64,000 nt of DNA from Vreelandella salicampi (GTDB lineage Bacteria; Pseudomonadota; Gammaproteobacteria; Pseudomonadales; Halomonadaceae). Both the position numbers and the translations under genes were made by a program. The notes beneath the pieces are model-generated. The model ran no database searches. It was given only the letters and a program-made list of their open reading frames with translations, and was not told where the DNA came from. Of this stretch, positions 9,334 to 18,127 are shown piece by piece (within the stretch, counting starts at the first letter, position 1; every line of letters begins with the position of its first letter). The stretch is taken from the NCBI RefSeq assembly GCF_013415105.1, contig NZ_JACCDF010000007.1:62001-126000 (forward strand), written 5' to 3'.

Positions 9334-10818
9334 TTAGATCATCCACTGCTGCATAAACGTCGACACCGGCATATTGGCCAGGGTGTCGGCGTTTTGGCAT
9401 TGCGCCAAAATAGCCTCGCAGCGCGGCTTGGGGAAACGCGTGGCGAGATTTTGGGCAAATTTTTCCACCAGTAGCGGCAACCCCTCTTCGCGACGACGGC
9501 GATGCCCGACGGGGTACTCCACGACGATTTTATCGGTCGCGCTGCCATCAGTGAAAAACACCTGCACGGCATTGGCAATTGATCGCTTCTCCGGATCGTG
9601 GTACTCCTCAGAGTATCGCGGATCTTCAACCACCTGCATTTTTTCTCTGAGCCGATCAATCTCCGGATGTGCGGCGTGAAAACCATCCTCGTAGTGATCC
9701 GCTGTCAGTGCGCCAAAGATAAGCGGCACAGCCGTCATATATTGTAAGCAGTGATCGCGATCAGCAGGGTTAGCAAGTTGACCGGTCTTGGAAATAATCC
9801 GAATAGCCGAATCGTGCGTGGTGATTTCCACCCGGTCAATCTCGTCGATGTGATTTTTGACCTCAGGGTGCAGCGTGATCGCCGCCTCGCAAGCTGTCTG
9901 GGAGTGAAACTCGGCTGGAAAAGAAATCTTGAACAAAATGTTTTCCATCACGTAGCTACCGAACTCGCGCTGGAAACGAAAGCGCCGCTCCTCTTCGGGT
10001 TTGGTCGCCAAATCCTTGTTACTGTGGCTAAACAGCACGTCGTAAAAGCCCCACTGCGGCGCTGTCAGCGCACCGGGAATCCCCATTTCCCCACGCATGG
10101 CGATATCCGCCAGACGCACCGCGCGTGACGTCGCATCGCCTGCTGCCCAGCTTTTACGCGAACCGGCGTTGGGGGCATGGCGATAGGTGCGCAGGCTTTG
10201 GCCATCGACAAAGGCGTGCGAAAGCGCCGAAAGAAGCTGCTCGCGGTTAGCGCCCATCATGTTTGCCACCACCGCGGTTGAGGCCACCTTAACCAGCACC
10301 ACGTGATCAAGCCCCACCCGGTTGAAGCTATTCTCCAACGCCAGCACGCCTTGAATTTCGTGCGCCATCACCATCGCATGCAGCACATCCTTCATGGTCA
10401 ACGGCGCGTCACCGTTGGCAATGCGCTGCTGGGAAAGATGATCGGCGACGGCAAGAATCGCCCCTAGGTTATCGGAGGGATGCCCCCACTCGGCGGCAAG
10501 CCAGGTGTCGTTGTAATCCAACCAACGCACAGTGGCGCCGATATCCCAGGCGGCTTTCACGGGGTCCAAGCGGTAAGGCGTGCCCGGCACATGCGCCCCG
10601 TGCGGCACGGTCGTGCCCTCCACCAGCGGGCCTAGGTGTTTTGTACACTCGGGAAATCGCAGCGCCAGCAGCCCGCAACCCAGCGTATCCATCAGGCAAT
10701 AGCGGGCGGTATCTAGCGCCTCAGGCGATGGCGAATCAAAGTTGAGGACGTAGTCGGCGATTTTTTGCAGCTCGACATCGTACTCTGGGCGTTCATTCAC
10801 CTCGGACGTTGCGGTCAT
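9334..10818 (-). CDS. prpD: 2-methylcitrate dehydratase PrpD
   Basis: Methylcitrate-cycle enzyme of the MmgE/PrpD family that dehydrates 2-methylcitrate. 494 residues. Recognised by [14 protein letters not shown], the [21 protein letters not shown] block and [21 protein letters not shown] segment (spread along the protein). ATG 10818 has a strong SD (AAGGAG) and matches the E. coli N-terminus; the frame is open to 10863. Last gene of the gntR-prpB-prpC-acnD-prpF-prpD unit. Having both PrpD and AcnD/PrpF is common in pseudomonads and relatives; PrpD is then partly redundant with the AcnD/PrpF route. Confidence 0.94.
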   Translation of the reverse strand: MTATSEVNERPEYDVELQKIADYVLNFDSPSPEALDTARYCLMDTLGCGLLALRFPECTKHLGPLVEGTTVPHGAHVPGTPYRLDPVKAAWDIGATVRWLDYNDTWLAAEWGHPSDNLGAILAVADHLSQQRIANGDAPLTMKDVLHAMVMAHEIQGVLALENSFNRVGLDHVVLVKVASTAVVANMMGANREQLLSALSHAFVDGQSLRTYRHAPNAGSRKSWAAGDATSRAVRLADIAMRGEMGIPGALTAPQWGFYDVLFSHSNKDLATKPEEERRFRFQREFGSYVMENILFKISFPAEFHSQTACEAAITLHPEVKNHIDEIDRVEITTHDSAIRIISKTGQLANPADRDHCLQYMTAVPLIFGALTADHYEDGFHAAHPEIDRLREKMQVVEDPRYSEEYHDPEKRSIANAVQVFFTDGSATDKIVVEYPVGHRRRREEGLPLLVEKFAQNLATRFPKPRCEAILAQCQNADTLANMPVSTFMQQWMI

Positions 10819-10929
10819 TACACAGCTCCTTGTCGTTGGGTTGAAACGGCTTTTCGCTTTCATCTTCAGTATGGTGTCGCAATGCCTGAGACGCCAATAA
10901 CCGCCCGCTTTTAAGGCGATTAAGCGCAG

Positions 10930-12108
10930 TTAAAAACTATCCCCCGGCACGCGCACAAACCCTTCCATCAGCACGCGGGCACTGCGACTCATGACCGCCT
11001 GATCGATATTCCAGCGGCCATCGATTAAGCTCGCCTCGGCGCCAACCTGCAAACTGCCGGAGGGGTGGCCGAACGTAACGGTGTGACGCTTGCCGCCACC
11101 TGCGGCTAGGTTAACCAACGTGCCTTCGATTGCCGCCGCCGCGCCGATAGCGACTGCCGCAGTGCCCATCATGGCGTGGTGCAGCTTGCCCATGGAGAGT
11201 GCGCGTACCAGCAAGTCCACATCGTCGGCGTTGACATCCTTGCCGCTAGAGGCGGTGTAGCTTTTGGGCGGGGCGACAAACGCCACCTTGGGCGTGTGCT
11301 GACGATTAGCGGCTTCCGCCACGTCGCTAATCAGCCCCATTTTGAGCGCACCGTAGGCGCGAATGGTTTCAAACCGGGTCAACGCATCGGGGTTGCCATT
11401 GATCGCCTCCTGAAGCTCGGCGCCGGTGTAGCCGACATCCGCCGCGTTGACAAATACCGTGGGGATCCCAGCGTTGATCATCGTCGCCTTGAACGTGCCA
11501 ACGCCCGGCACTTCCAGATCATCGACCAAGTTACCGGTAGGGAAAATCGCACCTTCGCCATCGGCCGGGTCCATAAACGCCACTGGCACTTCCGCTGCGG
11601 GGAAAGTCACACCGTCGAGTTCGAAATCACCAGTTTCCTGCACTTCACCGTTCGTGATCGGTACCTTGGCAACGATGGTCTTTTGGATATTGACCTGCCA
11701 GATGCGCACTTCTACGACGCCATTTTCCGGAATGCGCGCCGAGTCCACCAAGCCATTGCTGATGGCAAAAGGGCCAACAGCGGCGGAGAGATTGCCACAG
11801 TTGCCGCTCCAGTCGACGAACGGCTTATCGATAGAAACCTGGCCGAACAGATAATCCACATCGTGTCCCGGCGATTCGCTTTTGGAGAGAATCACGGTTT
11901 TACTCGTGCTCGAGGTCGCCCCGCCCATGCCGTCAATCTGCTTTTGGTATGGGTCGGGGCTGCCAATCACGCGCAACAGCAATTTATCGCGTGCCTCGCC
12001 CGGTTTTTGTGCTGCTTCCGGCAAGTCGGTAAGGTTGAAAAAAACGCCTTTACTGGTGCCACCGCGCATATAAGTCGCGGGAATTTTAATTTGCGCAACG
12101 GAAGACAT
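10930..12108 (-). CDS. prpF: 2-methylaconitate cis-trans isomerase PrpF
   Basis: Isomerises the 2-methylaconitate formed by AcnD so that it can be rehydrated to 2-methylisocitrate. 392 residues of the diaminopimelate-epimerase-like fold, with the family N-terminus IPATYMRGGTSKGVFF, GGATSSTSKT and SGNCGNLSAAVGPFA. ATG 12108 has SD TTGGAG; the frame extends upstream to 12186 without a better start. Its partner acnD lies directly upstream, separated by a spacer that contains a perfect hairpin. Confidence 0.93.
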   Translation of the reverse strand: MSSVAQIKIPATYMRGGTSKGVFFNLTDLPEAAQKPGEARDKLLLRVIGSPDPYQKQIDGMGGATSSTSKTVILSKSESPGHDVDYLFGQVSIDKPFVDWSGNCGNLSAAVGPFAISNGLVDSARIPENGVVEVRIWQVNIQKTIVAKVPITNGEVQETGDFELDGVTFPAAEVPVAFMDPADGEGAIFPTGNLVDDLEVPGVGTFKATMINAGIPTVFVNAADVGYTGAELQEAINGNPDALTRFETIRAYGALKMGLISDVAEAANRQHTPKVAFVAPPKSYTASSGKDVNADDVDLLVRALSMGKLHHAMMGTAAVAIGAAAAIEGTLVNLAAGGGKRHTVTFGHPSGSLQVGAEASLIDGRWNIDQAVMSRSARVLMEGFVRVPGDSF

Positions 12109-12138
12109 AAGAAACTCCAAGGCTGAATAGATAACAAA

Positions 12139-12163
12139 CACCCGGCACGCAAGGTGCCGGGTG
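12139..12163 (-). repeat. hairpin between acnD and prpF
   Basis: Perfect inverted repeat CACCCGGCAC / GTGCCGGGTG, 10 base pairs with a 5-base loop, in the 84-base acnD-prpF spacer. No U-run follows it in the direction of transcription, so it is unlikely to be a full terminator. An mRNA-stabilising or processing stem within the operon is more plausible. Confidence 0.75.
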
Positions 12164-12192
12164 AGAGAAAGCAACGTAACGCTCACCTACCG

Positions 12193-14808
12193 TTAAGCAG
12201 TAACCTCAGAGGACTCCAAGAAGTCCTGTGCGAAGCGCTGCAGCACGCCACCGGCGGTATAGATCGTGAGTTCTTCGGCGGTATCCAAGCGGCAAATCAC
12301 CGGCACGCGCTCGACGTCACCGTTTTTACGGTGAATTACCAGCGTCAGCTCCGAACGCGGTGCGGCTTTGCCTTCCACGTCGAACACTTCGGTGCCGTCC
12401 AGGTTCAACGTATGGCGCGTGGTACCCGATTGGAACTGCAGCGGCATGACGCCCATGCCGATCAGGTTGGTGCGGTGGATACGCTCGAAGCCCTCGGCGA
12501 CGATGGCCTCTACACCAGCCAACGCCACGCCCTTAGCGGCCCAATCGCGCGAAGAGCCCTGACCGTAATCATCACCGGCGATAATAATCAGCGGCTGGCG
12601 ACGCTCCATGTAGGTCTCAATCGCTTCCCACATGCGCGTAACCTTACCTTCCGGCTCGACGCGCGCCAGCGACCCTTGCTTCACCTCGCCGTTTTGATCG
12701 CGCACCATTTCGTTGAACAATTTGGGGTTAGCGAGGGTGGCGCGCTGGGCGGTCAAGTGATCACCCCGGTGAGTCGCGTAGGAGTTAAAATCCTCCTCCG
12801 GCAAGCCCATTTTGTCCAGATACTCACCTGCAGCGCTGTCCAGCATGATCGCGTTAGACGGTGAGAGGTGATCGGTGGTGATGTTGTCAGGCAGAATCGC
12901 CAGCGGGCGCATGCCCTTCAAATTACGCTCGCCCGACATCTTGCCTTCCCAGTACGGCGGGCGACGGATGTAGGTGCTCTGCGCGCGCCAGTCATACAGC
13001 GGATTAGTTTGTGTTGCGGCACTCTTATCCAGATCGAACATCGGGATGTAGGTCTGACGGAACTGCTCGGGCTTCACCGCCGTTTTGACGATGGCATCGA
13101 TCTCTTCGTCAGCGGGCCAGATGTCTTTCAGCGTTACGGGGTTGCCATCGGCATCATGGCCGAGTACATCCTTTTCGATATCAAAGCGGATCGTGCCGGC
13201 GATCGCGTAAGCCACTACGAGCGGCGGCGAGGCGAGAAACGCCTGCTTGGCATGAGGGTGAATACGCCCGTCAAAGTTACGGTTACCTGAGAGCACTGCC
13301 GTGGAGTAAAGATCGCGATCAATGATTTCCTGCTGAATTTTGGGATCTAGCGCCCCAGACATACCGTTACAAGTCGTACACGCGTAGGCCACCACGCCAA
13401 AGCCGAGATCTTCCAGCTCGTTCATTAGCCCGGCGTCTTCCAGGTACATCTTGACGGTTTTCGACCCCGGCGCCAGCGACGACTTCACCCACGGCTTGCG
13501 CGTCAGGCCAAGCTTATTGGCGTTGCGCGCAATCAGCCCTGCCGCGACCATATTGCGCGGGTTGGAGGTGTTGGTGCAGCTGGTGATTGCCGCGATAATT
13601 ACCGCGCCATCGGGCATCAGGCCATTTTTCTCGTCTTCGCGCGCCTGATCGAGACCCACCGCGATACCTTGATTAACAAGCTCGCTGGTCGGAAGCTTAG
13701 CGTGCGGCTTTGAAGGGCCGGCCAAGGTGCGTGACACGCTGGAGAGATCGAACTCCAACACGCGCTCGTACTCGACGGCTTTCAGGTCACTCGCCCACAG
13801 GCCAGTGTGCTTGGCGTATTTCTCGACCAGTTCGACCTGTTCGTCGTCGCGGCCGGTGAGCTTTAAGTAGTCGATGGTTTGGTCATCGATGTAGAACATC
13901 GCCGCCGTGGCGCCGTATTCCGGCGTCATGTTGGAGATCGTAGCGCGATCACCCACGGTTAGGCTGTCAGCGCCTTCACCGAAGAACTCTAGGTACGCAC
14001 CGACCACTTTGGAATCGCGTAGGAATTCGGTAATCGCCAGCACCATGTCGGTACCGGTCACACCCGGTTGCAGCTTGCCGGTGAGCTTGACGCCGACGAT
14101 ATCGGGCAGGCGCATCATCGAGGCACGGCCGAGCATCACGCTCTCGGCTTCAAGGCCACCCACGCCCACGGAGATAACGCCTAGCGCATCAACCATGGGG
14201 GTGTGGCTATCGGTACCCACACAGGTATCGGGGAAGGCTACGCCGTTTTGCTTTTGCACCACCGGCGACATCTTCTCCAGATTGATCTGGTGCATGATGC
14301 CGTTGCCGGGCGGGATCACGTCGACGTTCTCGAACGCGGTCTTGGTCCAATTAATGAAATGGAAGCGGTCATCGTTACGACGATCTTCCACCTGACGGTT
14401 TTTCTCGAAGGCGTCCTCCTCGAAACCGGCGTGTTCAACGGCCAACGAGTGATCGACGATCAGCTGCGTCGGCACCACCGGGTTGACTTTCGCCGGGTCA
14501 CCACCCCTCTCGGCGATGGCATCACGCAGCCCCGCAAGGTCAACCAGCGCGGTCTGGCCCAGAATGTCGTGGCAGACCACGCGCGCCGGGTACCAGGGAA
14601 AGTCCAGGTCGCGCCTGCGCTCGATCAGTTGCTTGAGCGAATCGGTCAGCATGTCCGGGTCGCAGCGGCGGACCAGCTGCTCGGCCAGCACGCGCGAAGT
14701 ATAGGGGAGCTTGGCATAGGCGCCGGGCTGAATAGCGTCGACGGCCTCACGCGCGTCGAAGTAATCCAGGTCGGTGCCGGGTAGGGATTTACGGTATTCG
14801 GTGTTCAT
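12193..14808 (-). CDS. acnD: Fe/S-dependent 2-methylisocitrate dehydratase AcnD
   Basis: Aconitase-family enzyme that dehydrates 2-methylcitrate to 2-methylaconitate, the substrate of PrpF. About 871 residues from ATG 14808 (MNTEYRKSLPGTDLDYFDAR is the typical AcnD N-terminus). The [4Fe-4S] ligands lie in SCTNTSNPRN and CTTCNGMSG, and the swivel-domain GDDYGQGSSRDWAAKG is present. The operon context with prpF separates it from the housekeeping aconitase AcnA. Confidence 0.95.
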   Translation of the reverse strand: MNTEYRKSLPGTDLDYFDAREAVDAIQPGAYAKLPYTSRVLAEQLVRRCDPDMLTDSLKQLIERRRDLDFPWYPARVVCHDILGQTALVDLAGLRDAIAERGGDPAKVNPVVPTQLIVDHSLAVEHAGFEEDAFEKNRQVEDRRNDDRFHFINWTKTAFENVDVIPPGNGIMHQINLEKMSPVVQKQNGVAFPDTCVGTDSHTPMVDALGVISVGVGGLEAESVMLGRASMMRLPDIVGVKLTGKLQPGVTGTDMVLAITEFLRDSKVVGAYLEFFGEGADSLTVGDRATISNMTPEYGATAAMFYIDDQTIDYLKLTGRDDEQVELVEKYAKHTGLWASDLKAVEYERVLEFDLSSVSRTLAGPSKPHAKLPTSELVNQGIAVGLDQAREDEKNGLMPDGAVIIAAITSCTNTSNPRNMVAAGLIARNANKLGLTRKPWVKSSLAPGSKTVKMYLEDAGLMNELEDLGFGVVAYACTTCNGMSGALDPKIQQEIIDRDLYSTAVLSGNRNFDGRIHPHAKQAFLASPPLVVAYAIAGTIRFDIEKDVLGHDADGNPVTLKDIWPADEEIDAIVKTAVKPEQFRQTYIPMFDLDKSAATQTNPLYDWRAQSTYIRRPPYWEGKMSGERNLKGMRPLAILPDNITTDHLSPSNAIMLDSAAGEYLDKMGLPEEDFNSYATHRGDHLTAQRATLANPKLFNEMVRDQNGEVKQGSLARVEPEGKVTRMWEAIETYMERRQPLIIIAGDDYGQGSSRDWAAKGVALAGVEAIVAEGFERIHRTNLIGMGVMPLQFQSGTTRHTLNLDGTEVFDVEGKAAPRSELTLVIHRKNGDVERVPVICRLDTAEELTIYTAGGVLQRFAQDFLESSEVTA

Positions 14809-14851
14809 AGCGGAAAACTCACGGCGAGAGGGTAGGTTCAAACTCGTCCCG

Positions 14852-14878
14852 CTCCCGGCAGCGCTCGGCTGCCGGGAG
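14852..14878 (-). repeat. hairpin between prpC and acnD
   Basis: Perfect inverted repeat CTCCCGGCAGC / GCTGCCGGGAG, 11 base pairs with a 5-base loop, in the prpC-acnD spacer of about 100 bases. It has the same design as the acnD-prpF hairpin (GC-rich, 5-base loop, no U-tract). Confidence 0.75.
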
Positions 14879-14911
14879 GAGGATCAAGCGGCGACGTAAT
14901 CCAGCGGCGGA

Positions 14912-16039
14912 TCAGTCGCGCTGCTCGATCGGCACCCATTCGCTCTTCTCAGGGCCAGTGTAGTCGGCACTCGGGCGAATAATGCGGTTGTTGGCACGCT
15001 GTTCAAAGACGTGTGCCGCCCAACCAGTCACGCGCGAGCAGACAAAGATCGGCGTGAACAGCTTAGTCGGGATGCCCATGAAGTGATAAGCGCTGGCGTG
15101 GAAGAAGTCAGCGTTACAGAACAGCTTTTTCTCGCGCCACATCACCTCTTCACAGCGCACAGAGACCGGATACAGCACGGTGTCGCCCACGTCTTTGGCC
15201 AGTTTTTCCGACCAATGCTTGATGATCGCGTTGCGCGGGTCGGAGGTGCGGTAGATGGCATGACCAAAGCCCATGATCTTTTCTTTGCGCTCGAGCTTGC
15301 CCATCATTTCGCGCTCGGCTTCTTCCGGCGACGCCCAATCCTCGATCATCTCCATCGCTGCTTCGTTAGCACCGCCATGCAGCGGGCCACGCAGCGAGCC
15401 GATGGCGCCGGTAACGCAAGAGTGGATATCGGAAAGCGTCGAAGCACACACGCGAGCGGTGAACGTGGAAGCGTTGAACTCGTGCTCAGCGTAGAGAATC
15501 AGCGATACGTTCATGACATCGGCGTGCAGCTTGCTCGGTGCTTCGCCGCGCAACAGGTGCAGGAAGTGCGCGCCGACGGAGTCATCATCGGTCTCAGTCT
15601 CGATGCGTACACCTTCATGGGTGAAGCGGTACCAATAGCAGATGATTGACGGCAGCACAGCAACCAAGCGGTCGGTGGCATCTTGCTGTTCGTCAAAGCT
15701 CTCCTCGGTTTCCAGGTTACCCAACATGGAGGCGCCAGTGCGCATCACGTCCATCGGGTGCGCGTCTTTCGGGACCTGCTCCAATACGCTCTTCAGCGCC
15801 GCTGGCAGGCCACGCAGGCTTTTCAGCTTGGCGATGTAGGCGTCAAGTTCGGCCTGGTTGGGCAGTTTGCCTTTGAGCAGCAGGTAGGCCACTTCTTCGA
15901 AGGTGGCTTTTTCCGCTAGCTCTTTGATATCAAAGCCACGATAGGTCAGGCCCGAGCCGGTCTGGCCCACAGTACATAGGGCGGTTTCACCGGCGCTTTG
16001 GCCACGTAGTCCTGCACCACCGATTTTCTTATCTGACAT
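14912..16039 (-). CDS. prpC: 2-methylcitrate synthase PrpC
   Basis: Condenses propionyl-CoA with oxaloacetate to 2-methylcitrate. 375 residues, the short citrate-synthase type. Catalytic regions: LHGGANEAAMEM and GFGHAIYRTSDPRN (catalytic histidines), and FHASAYHFMGIPTKLFTPIF towards the C-terminus. N-terminal GLRGQSAGETALCTVGQ is typical of PrpC. AAGGAGG lies before the ATG. Confidence 0.95.
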   Translation of the reverse strand: MSDKKIGGAGLRGQSAGETALCTVGQTGSGLTYRGFDIKELAEKATFEEVAYLLLKGKLPNQAELDAYIAKLKSLRGLPAALKSVLEQVPKDAHPMDVMRTGASMLGNLETEESFDEQQDATDRLVAVLPSIICYWYRFTHEGVRIETETDDDSVGAHFLHLLRGEAPSKLHADVMNVSLILYAEHEFNASTFTARVCASTLSDIHSCVTGAIGSLRGPLHGGANEAAMEMIEDWASPEEAEREMMGKLERKEKIMGFGHAIYRTSDPRNAIIKHWSEKLAKDVGDTVLYPVSVRCEEVMWREKKLFCNADFFHASAYHFMGIPTKLFTPIFVCSRVTGWAAHVFEQRANNRIIRPSADYTGPEKSEWVPIEQRD

Positions 16040-16068
16040 GCTGCGTCCTCCTTAAAAGGGTATCTCTT

Positions 16069-16087
16069 CATCACGCCAAGCGTGATG
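16069..16087 (-). repeat. hairpin between prpB and prpC
   Basis: Perfect inverted repeat CATCACGC / GCGTGATG, 8 base pairs with loop CAA, in the 93-base prpB-prpC spacer, about 30 bases before the prpC start. Third intercistronic hairpin of the operon. Confidence 0.65.
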
Positions 16088-16132
16088 CGATTTATTGTTG
16101 GTGACGTATCCGTTACTAAAACAGTTATCGGG

Positions 16133-17038
16133 TTATTCGTTGCTGCCTTTTTCGGCGAACAACGCATCCAACTTCTGCTCAAAGTCGTGGTAGTTCAAAA
16201 AGTCGTAGAGCTCTTCGCGGGTCTGCATGATATCGACCACATCTTTTTGGTGACCGTTATCCAGAACGCTCTGGTAGACCTTGAGGGCGGCGGCGTTCAT
16301 GGCGCGAAACGCAGAAAGCGGATACAGCACCATGCGGCAGCCAACGTCACCCAACTCTTGCTGCGAGAATAGCGGTGTCGCGCCAAACTCGGTGATATTG
16401 GCCAGAATCGGCGCGTCGACGCGCTCGCAGAACGCTTTGTAGTCTTCCAGCGTGTGCACGGCTTCGGCGAAGATCGCGTCAGCACCTGCTTCGATACACG
16501 CCTGTGAGCGCTCAATGGCGGCATCCAAGCCATCTTTTTGGAAGGCATCAGTCCGCGCGATCAGGTAAAAATCCGGGTCGATGCGCGCATCGGCGGCAGC
16601 CTTAATGCGGTCGACCATCTCCTGCTTGGAGACGATCTCTTTGTTGGGGCGATGCCCGCAGCGCTTCTGAGCGATCTGGTCTTCTAAATGCACGGCGGCT
16701 ACACCGGCGCGCTGCATTTCTTTAACTGTGCGCGCGATGTTGAACGCACCGCCCCAGCCAGTATCGATGTCGACTAGCAGCGGCACGTCAGTGGCACCGC
16801 AAATGCGGTGAGCGTCTTCGACCACGTCATTCATGGTTGTCATACCCAAATCCGGCAGACCGAAAGAGGCGTTGGCCACGCCGCCACCGGAAAGATAAAT
16901 CGCTTGGTGGCCAACGCGCTCTGCCATCATGGCGGTATAGGCGTTGACGGCGCCGAGAATCGGCAATGGGCGGTTAGCCTCTAAGGCGGCGCGAAAACGC
17001 GCGCCCGGTGTTTGGGATGACGCTTTTAGCGTTGACAT
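16133..17038 (-). CDS. prpB: 2-methylisocitrate lyase PrpB
   Basis: Cleaves 2-methylisocitrate to pyruvate and succinate, the last step of the methylcitrate cycle. 301 residues of the isocitrate-lyase/PEP-mutase superfamily, with the active-site signature KRCGHRPNK, the metal-binding DIDTGWGG and [18 protein letters not shown] at the N-terminal barrel. SD AGGAG precedes the ATG. First enzyme gene of the operon, 78 bases after the regulator gene. Confidence 0.96.
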   Translation of the reverse strand: MSTLKASSQTPGARFRAALEANRPLPILGAVNAYTAMMAERVGHQAIYLSGGGVANASFGLPDLGMTTMNDVVEDAHRICGATDVPLLVDIDTGWGGAFNIARTVKEMQRAGVAAVHLEDQIAQKRCGHRPNKEIVSKQEMVDRIKAAADARIDPDFYLIARTDAFQKDGLDAAIERSQACIEAGADAIFAEAVHTLEDYKAFCERVDAPILANITEFGATPLFSQQELGDVGCRMVLYPLSAFRAMNAAALKVYQSVLDNGHQKDVVDIMQTREELYDFLNYHDFEQKLDALFAEKGSNE

Positions 17039-17116
17039 GCGGTGTCTCCTGTCCTGTTTTTTACGTTTTTAAAGCGTGGCGGTTTCGGATAACTACTTTT
17101 CGAGTAATGTCTGGGT

Positions 17117-17866
17117 TTAGGTAGACGTATGTTCCAGCGTAGCCGCATAACGGTCGGCGACGTTCGCCCGAGAAGCACTTACGTGGCGGCGCATCAATAA
17201 CTCAGAAAGTTCGGCATCGCCGGCTTCAATGGCATCGACAATGCGATGGTGTTCAACAAAGGCACGCTGCGGGCGCGAGCCGCTGGCGCTAAACTGGGTG
17301 CGATACAGCCGCACCAAGTAATAAAGGTCATCGCAAAGCAGGTTCATCAGCATCTTGTTATGACTGCCCTGCACAATGCGGTAGTGGAAATCCAGATCAC
17401 CCTCGCGCTGGTAGTAGGCTTCGCCGCGCTTTAAATCGTCTTGGCTTTCATGCACGGCCAGCACGTTACGCAGGCCAGCTATTTCTTCTGTGGTCATGTT
17501 TTCAGCCGCTAAGCGCGCCGCCATGCTCTCTAATGCTTCACGTACGTCGAATAGCTCTAAAAGCTCTTTCATGGAAAGCTGTACAACACGCGCGCCTACA
17601 TGGGGTACGCGCTCGATTAACCGGTGCGCTTCCAAACGGCGCATCGCCTCGCGCAGCGGCCCGCGGGAAATACCGTAGGTTTTCGAAAGGCCCGGCTCGG
17701 TAATTTTGCTGCCCGGCGCGATTTCGCCGCGCACAATGGCGTCTTGGAGCTGATGAAACACCCGCTCGGCGAGCGTGCGCACTTCTGGCGAGGAGTCTTC
17801 GCTGCTCGGTTCGGCGCGTTCAGGCTGTAAGCGTTGCTGCGGGGAATGCGTGGTAAGTAGTGTCAT
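17117..17866 (-). CDS. GntR family (FCD-domain) regulator of the propionate operon
   Basis: 249 residues from ATG 17866 (frame open to 17983). An N-terminal winged helix (ERVFHQLQDAIVRGEIAPGSKI and SKTYGISRGPLREAMRRLE) is followed by a C-terminal all-helical FCD ligand domain. Regulators of this type head prp operons in Pseudomonas and Halomonas-like bacteria, in place of the sigma-54 activator PrpR of enterics. It is transcribed first in the operon, downstream of a promoter flanked by repeated GTCrACAA-like sites, so autorepression relieved by a methylcitrate-pathway metabolite is likely (inference). Confidence 0.88.
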   Translation of the reverse strand: MTLLTTHSPQQRLQPERAEPSSEDSSPEVRTLAERVFHQLQDAIVRGEIAPGSKITEPGLSKTYGISRGPLREAMRRLEAHRLIERVPHVGARVVQLSMKELLELFDVREALESMAARLAAENMTTEEIAGLRNVLAVHESQDDLKRGEAYYQREGDLDFHYRIVQGSHNKMLMNLLCDDLYYLVRLYRTQFSASGSRPQRAFVEHHRIVDAIEAGDAELSELLMRRHVSASRANVADRYAATLEHTST

Positions 17867-17871
17867 ATCAA

Positions 17872-17883
17872 ATTGTCGACAAT
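17872..17883 (-). promoter_or_regulatory. palindromic operator candidate in the gntR-prp leader
   Basis: Perfect 12-base palindrome ATTGTCGACAAT, 5 bases upstream of the gntR start codon and just downstream of the predicted transcription start. FCD-type GntR regulators usually bind TGT/ACA-type palindromes, so this is the best operator candidate. Related cores lie at 17921-17930 and 17991-18000. Confidence 0.6.
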
Positions 17884-17897
17884 CAGAAGTTGAGGAA

Positions 17898-17926
17898 ACT
17901 TTAGCTCTCTCACTTTCCCGCGTCAA
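17898..17926 (-). promoter_or_regulatory. predicted promoter of the gntR-prp operon
   Basis: On the minus strand TTGACG (17926-17921) and TAAAGT (17903-17898) with exactly 17 bases between them. The -35 box overlaps one of the GTCAACAA cores, and the palindrome at 17872-17883 lies just downstream of the predicted start, so repressor binding would block transcription. Confidence 0.6.
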
Positions 17927-18127
17927 CAAGACGATATCGCCGACTTTATGCACCTTTCGTTGTATTGAGTGTTTTGTCGCCACCCCTTGATGTCAACAAT
18001 CTAGCGATTTTCGCCCTCTTGTCGTCTTCGGCGCGTTGCGTGAAAATTGCGTCGAGCGCTGTGGCTGGTGCAACGACGAGTCGCCCTCTAAAATATGCCG
18101 CTCTTTAATGTCCAGGCTGATGTTTGC

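Noticed and set aside
11176-12126. 316-codon plus-strand frame
   Set aside because: It lies antisense to prpF, has no family resemblance and is rich in His/Arg, as expected for a shadow frame of a GC-rich gene.
12154-12864. 236-codon plus-strand frame
   Set aside because: Antisense to the end of acnD, which is clearly the real gene.
15011-15649. 212-codon plus-strand frame
   Set aside because: Antisense to prpC with no recognisable domain.
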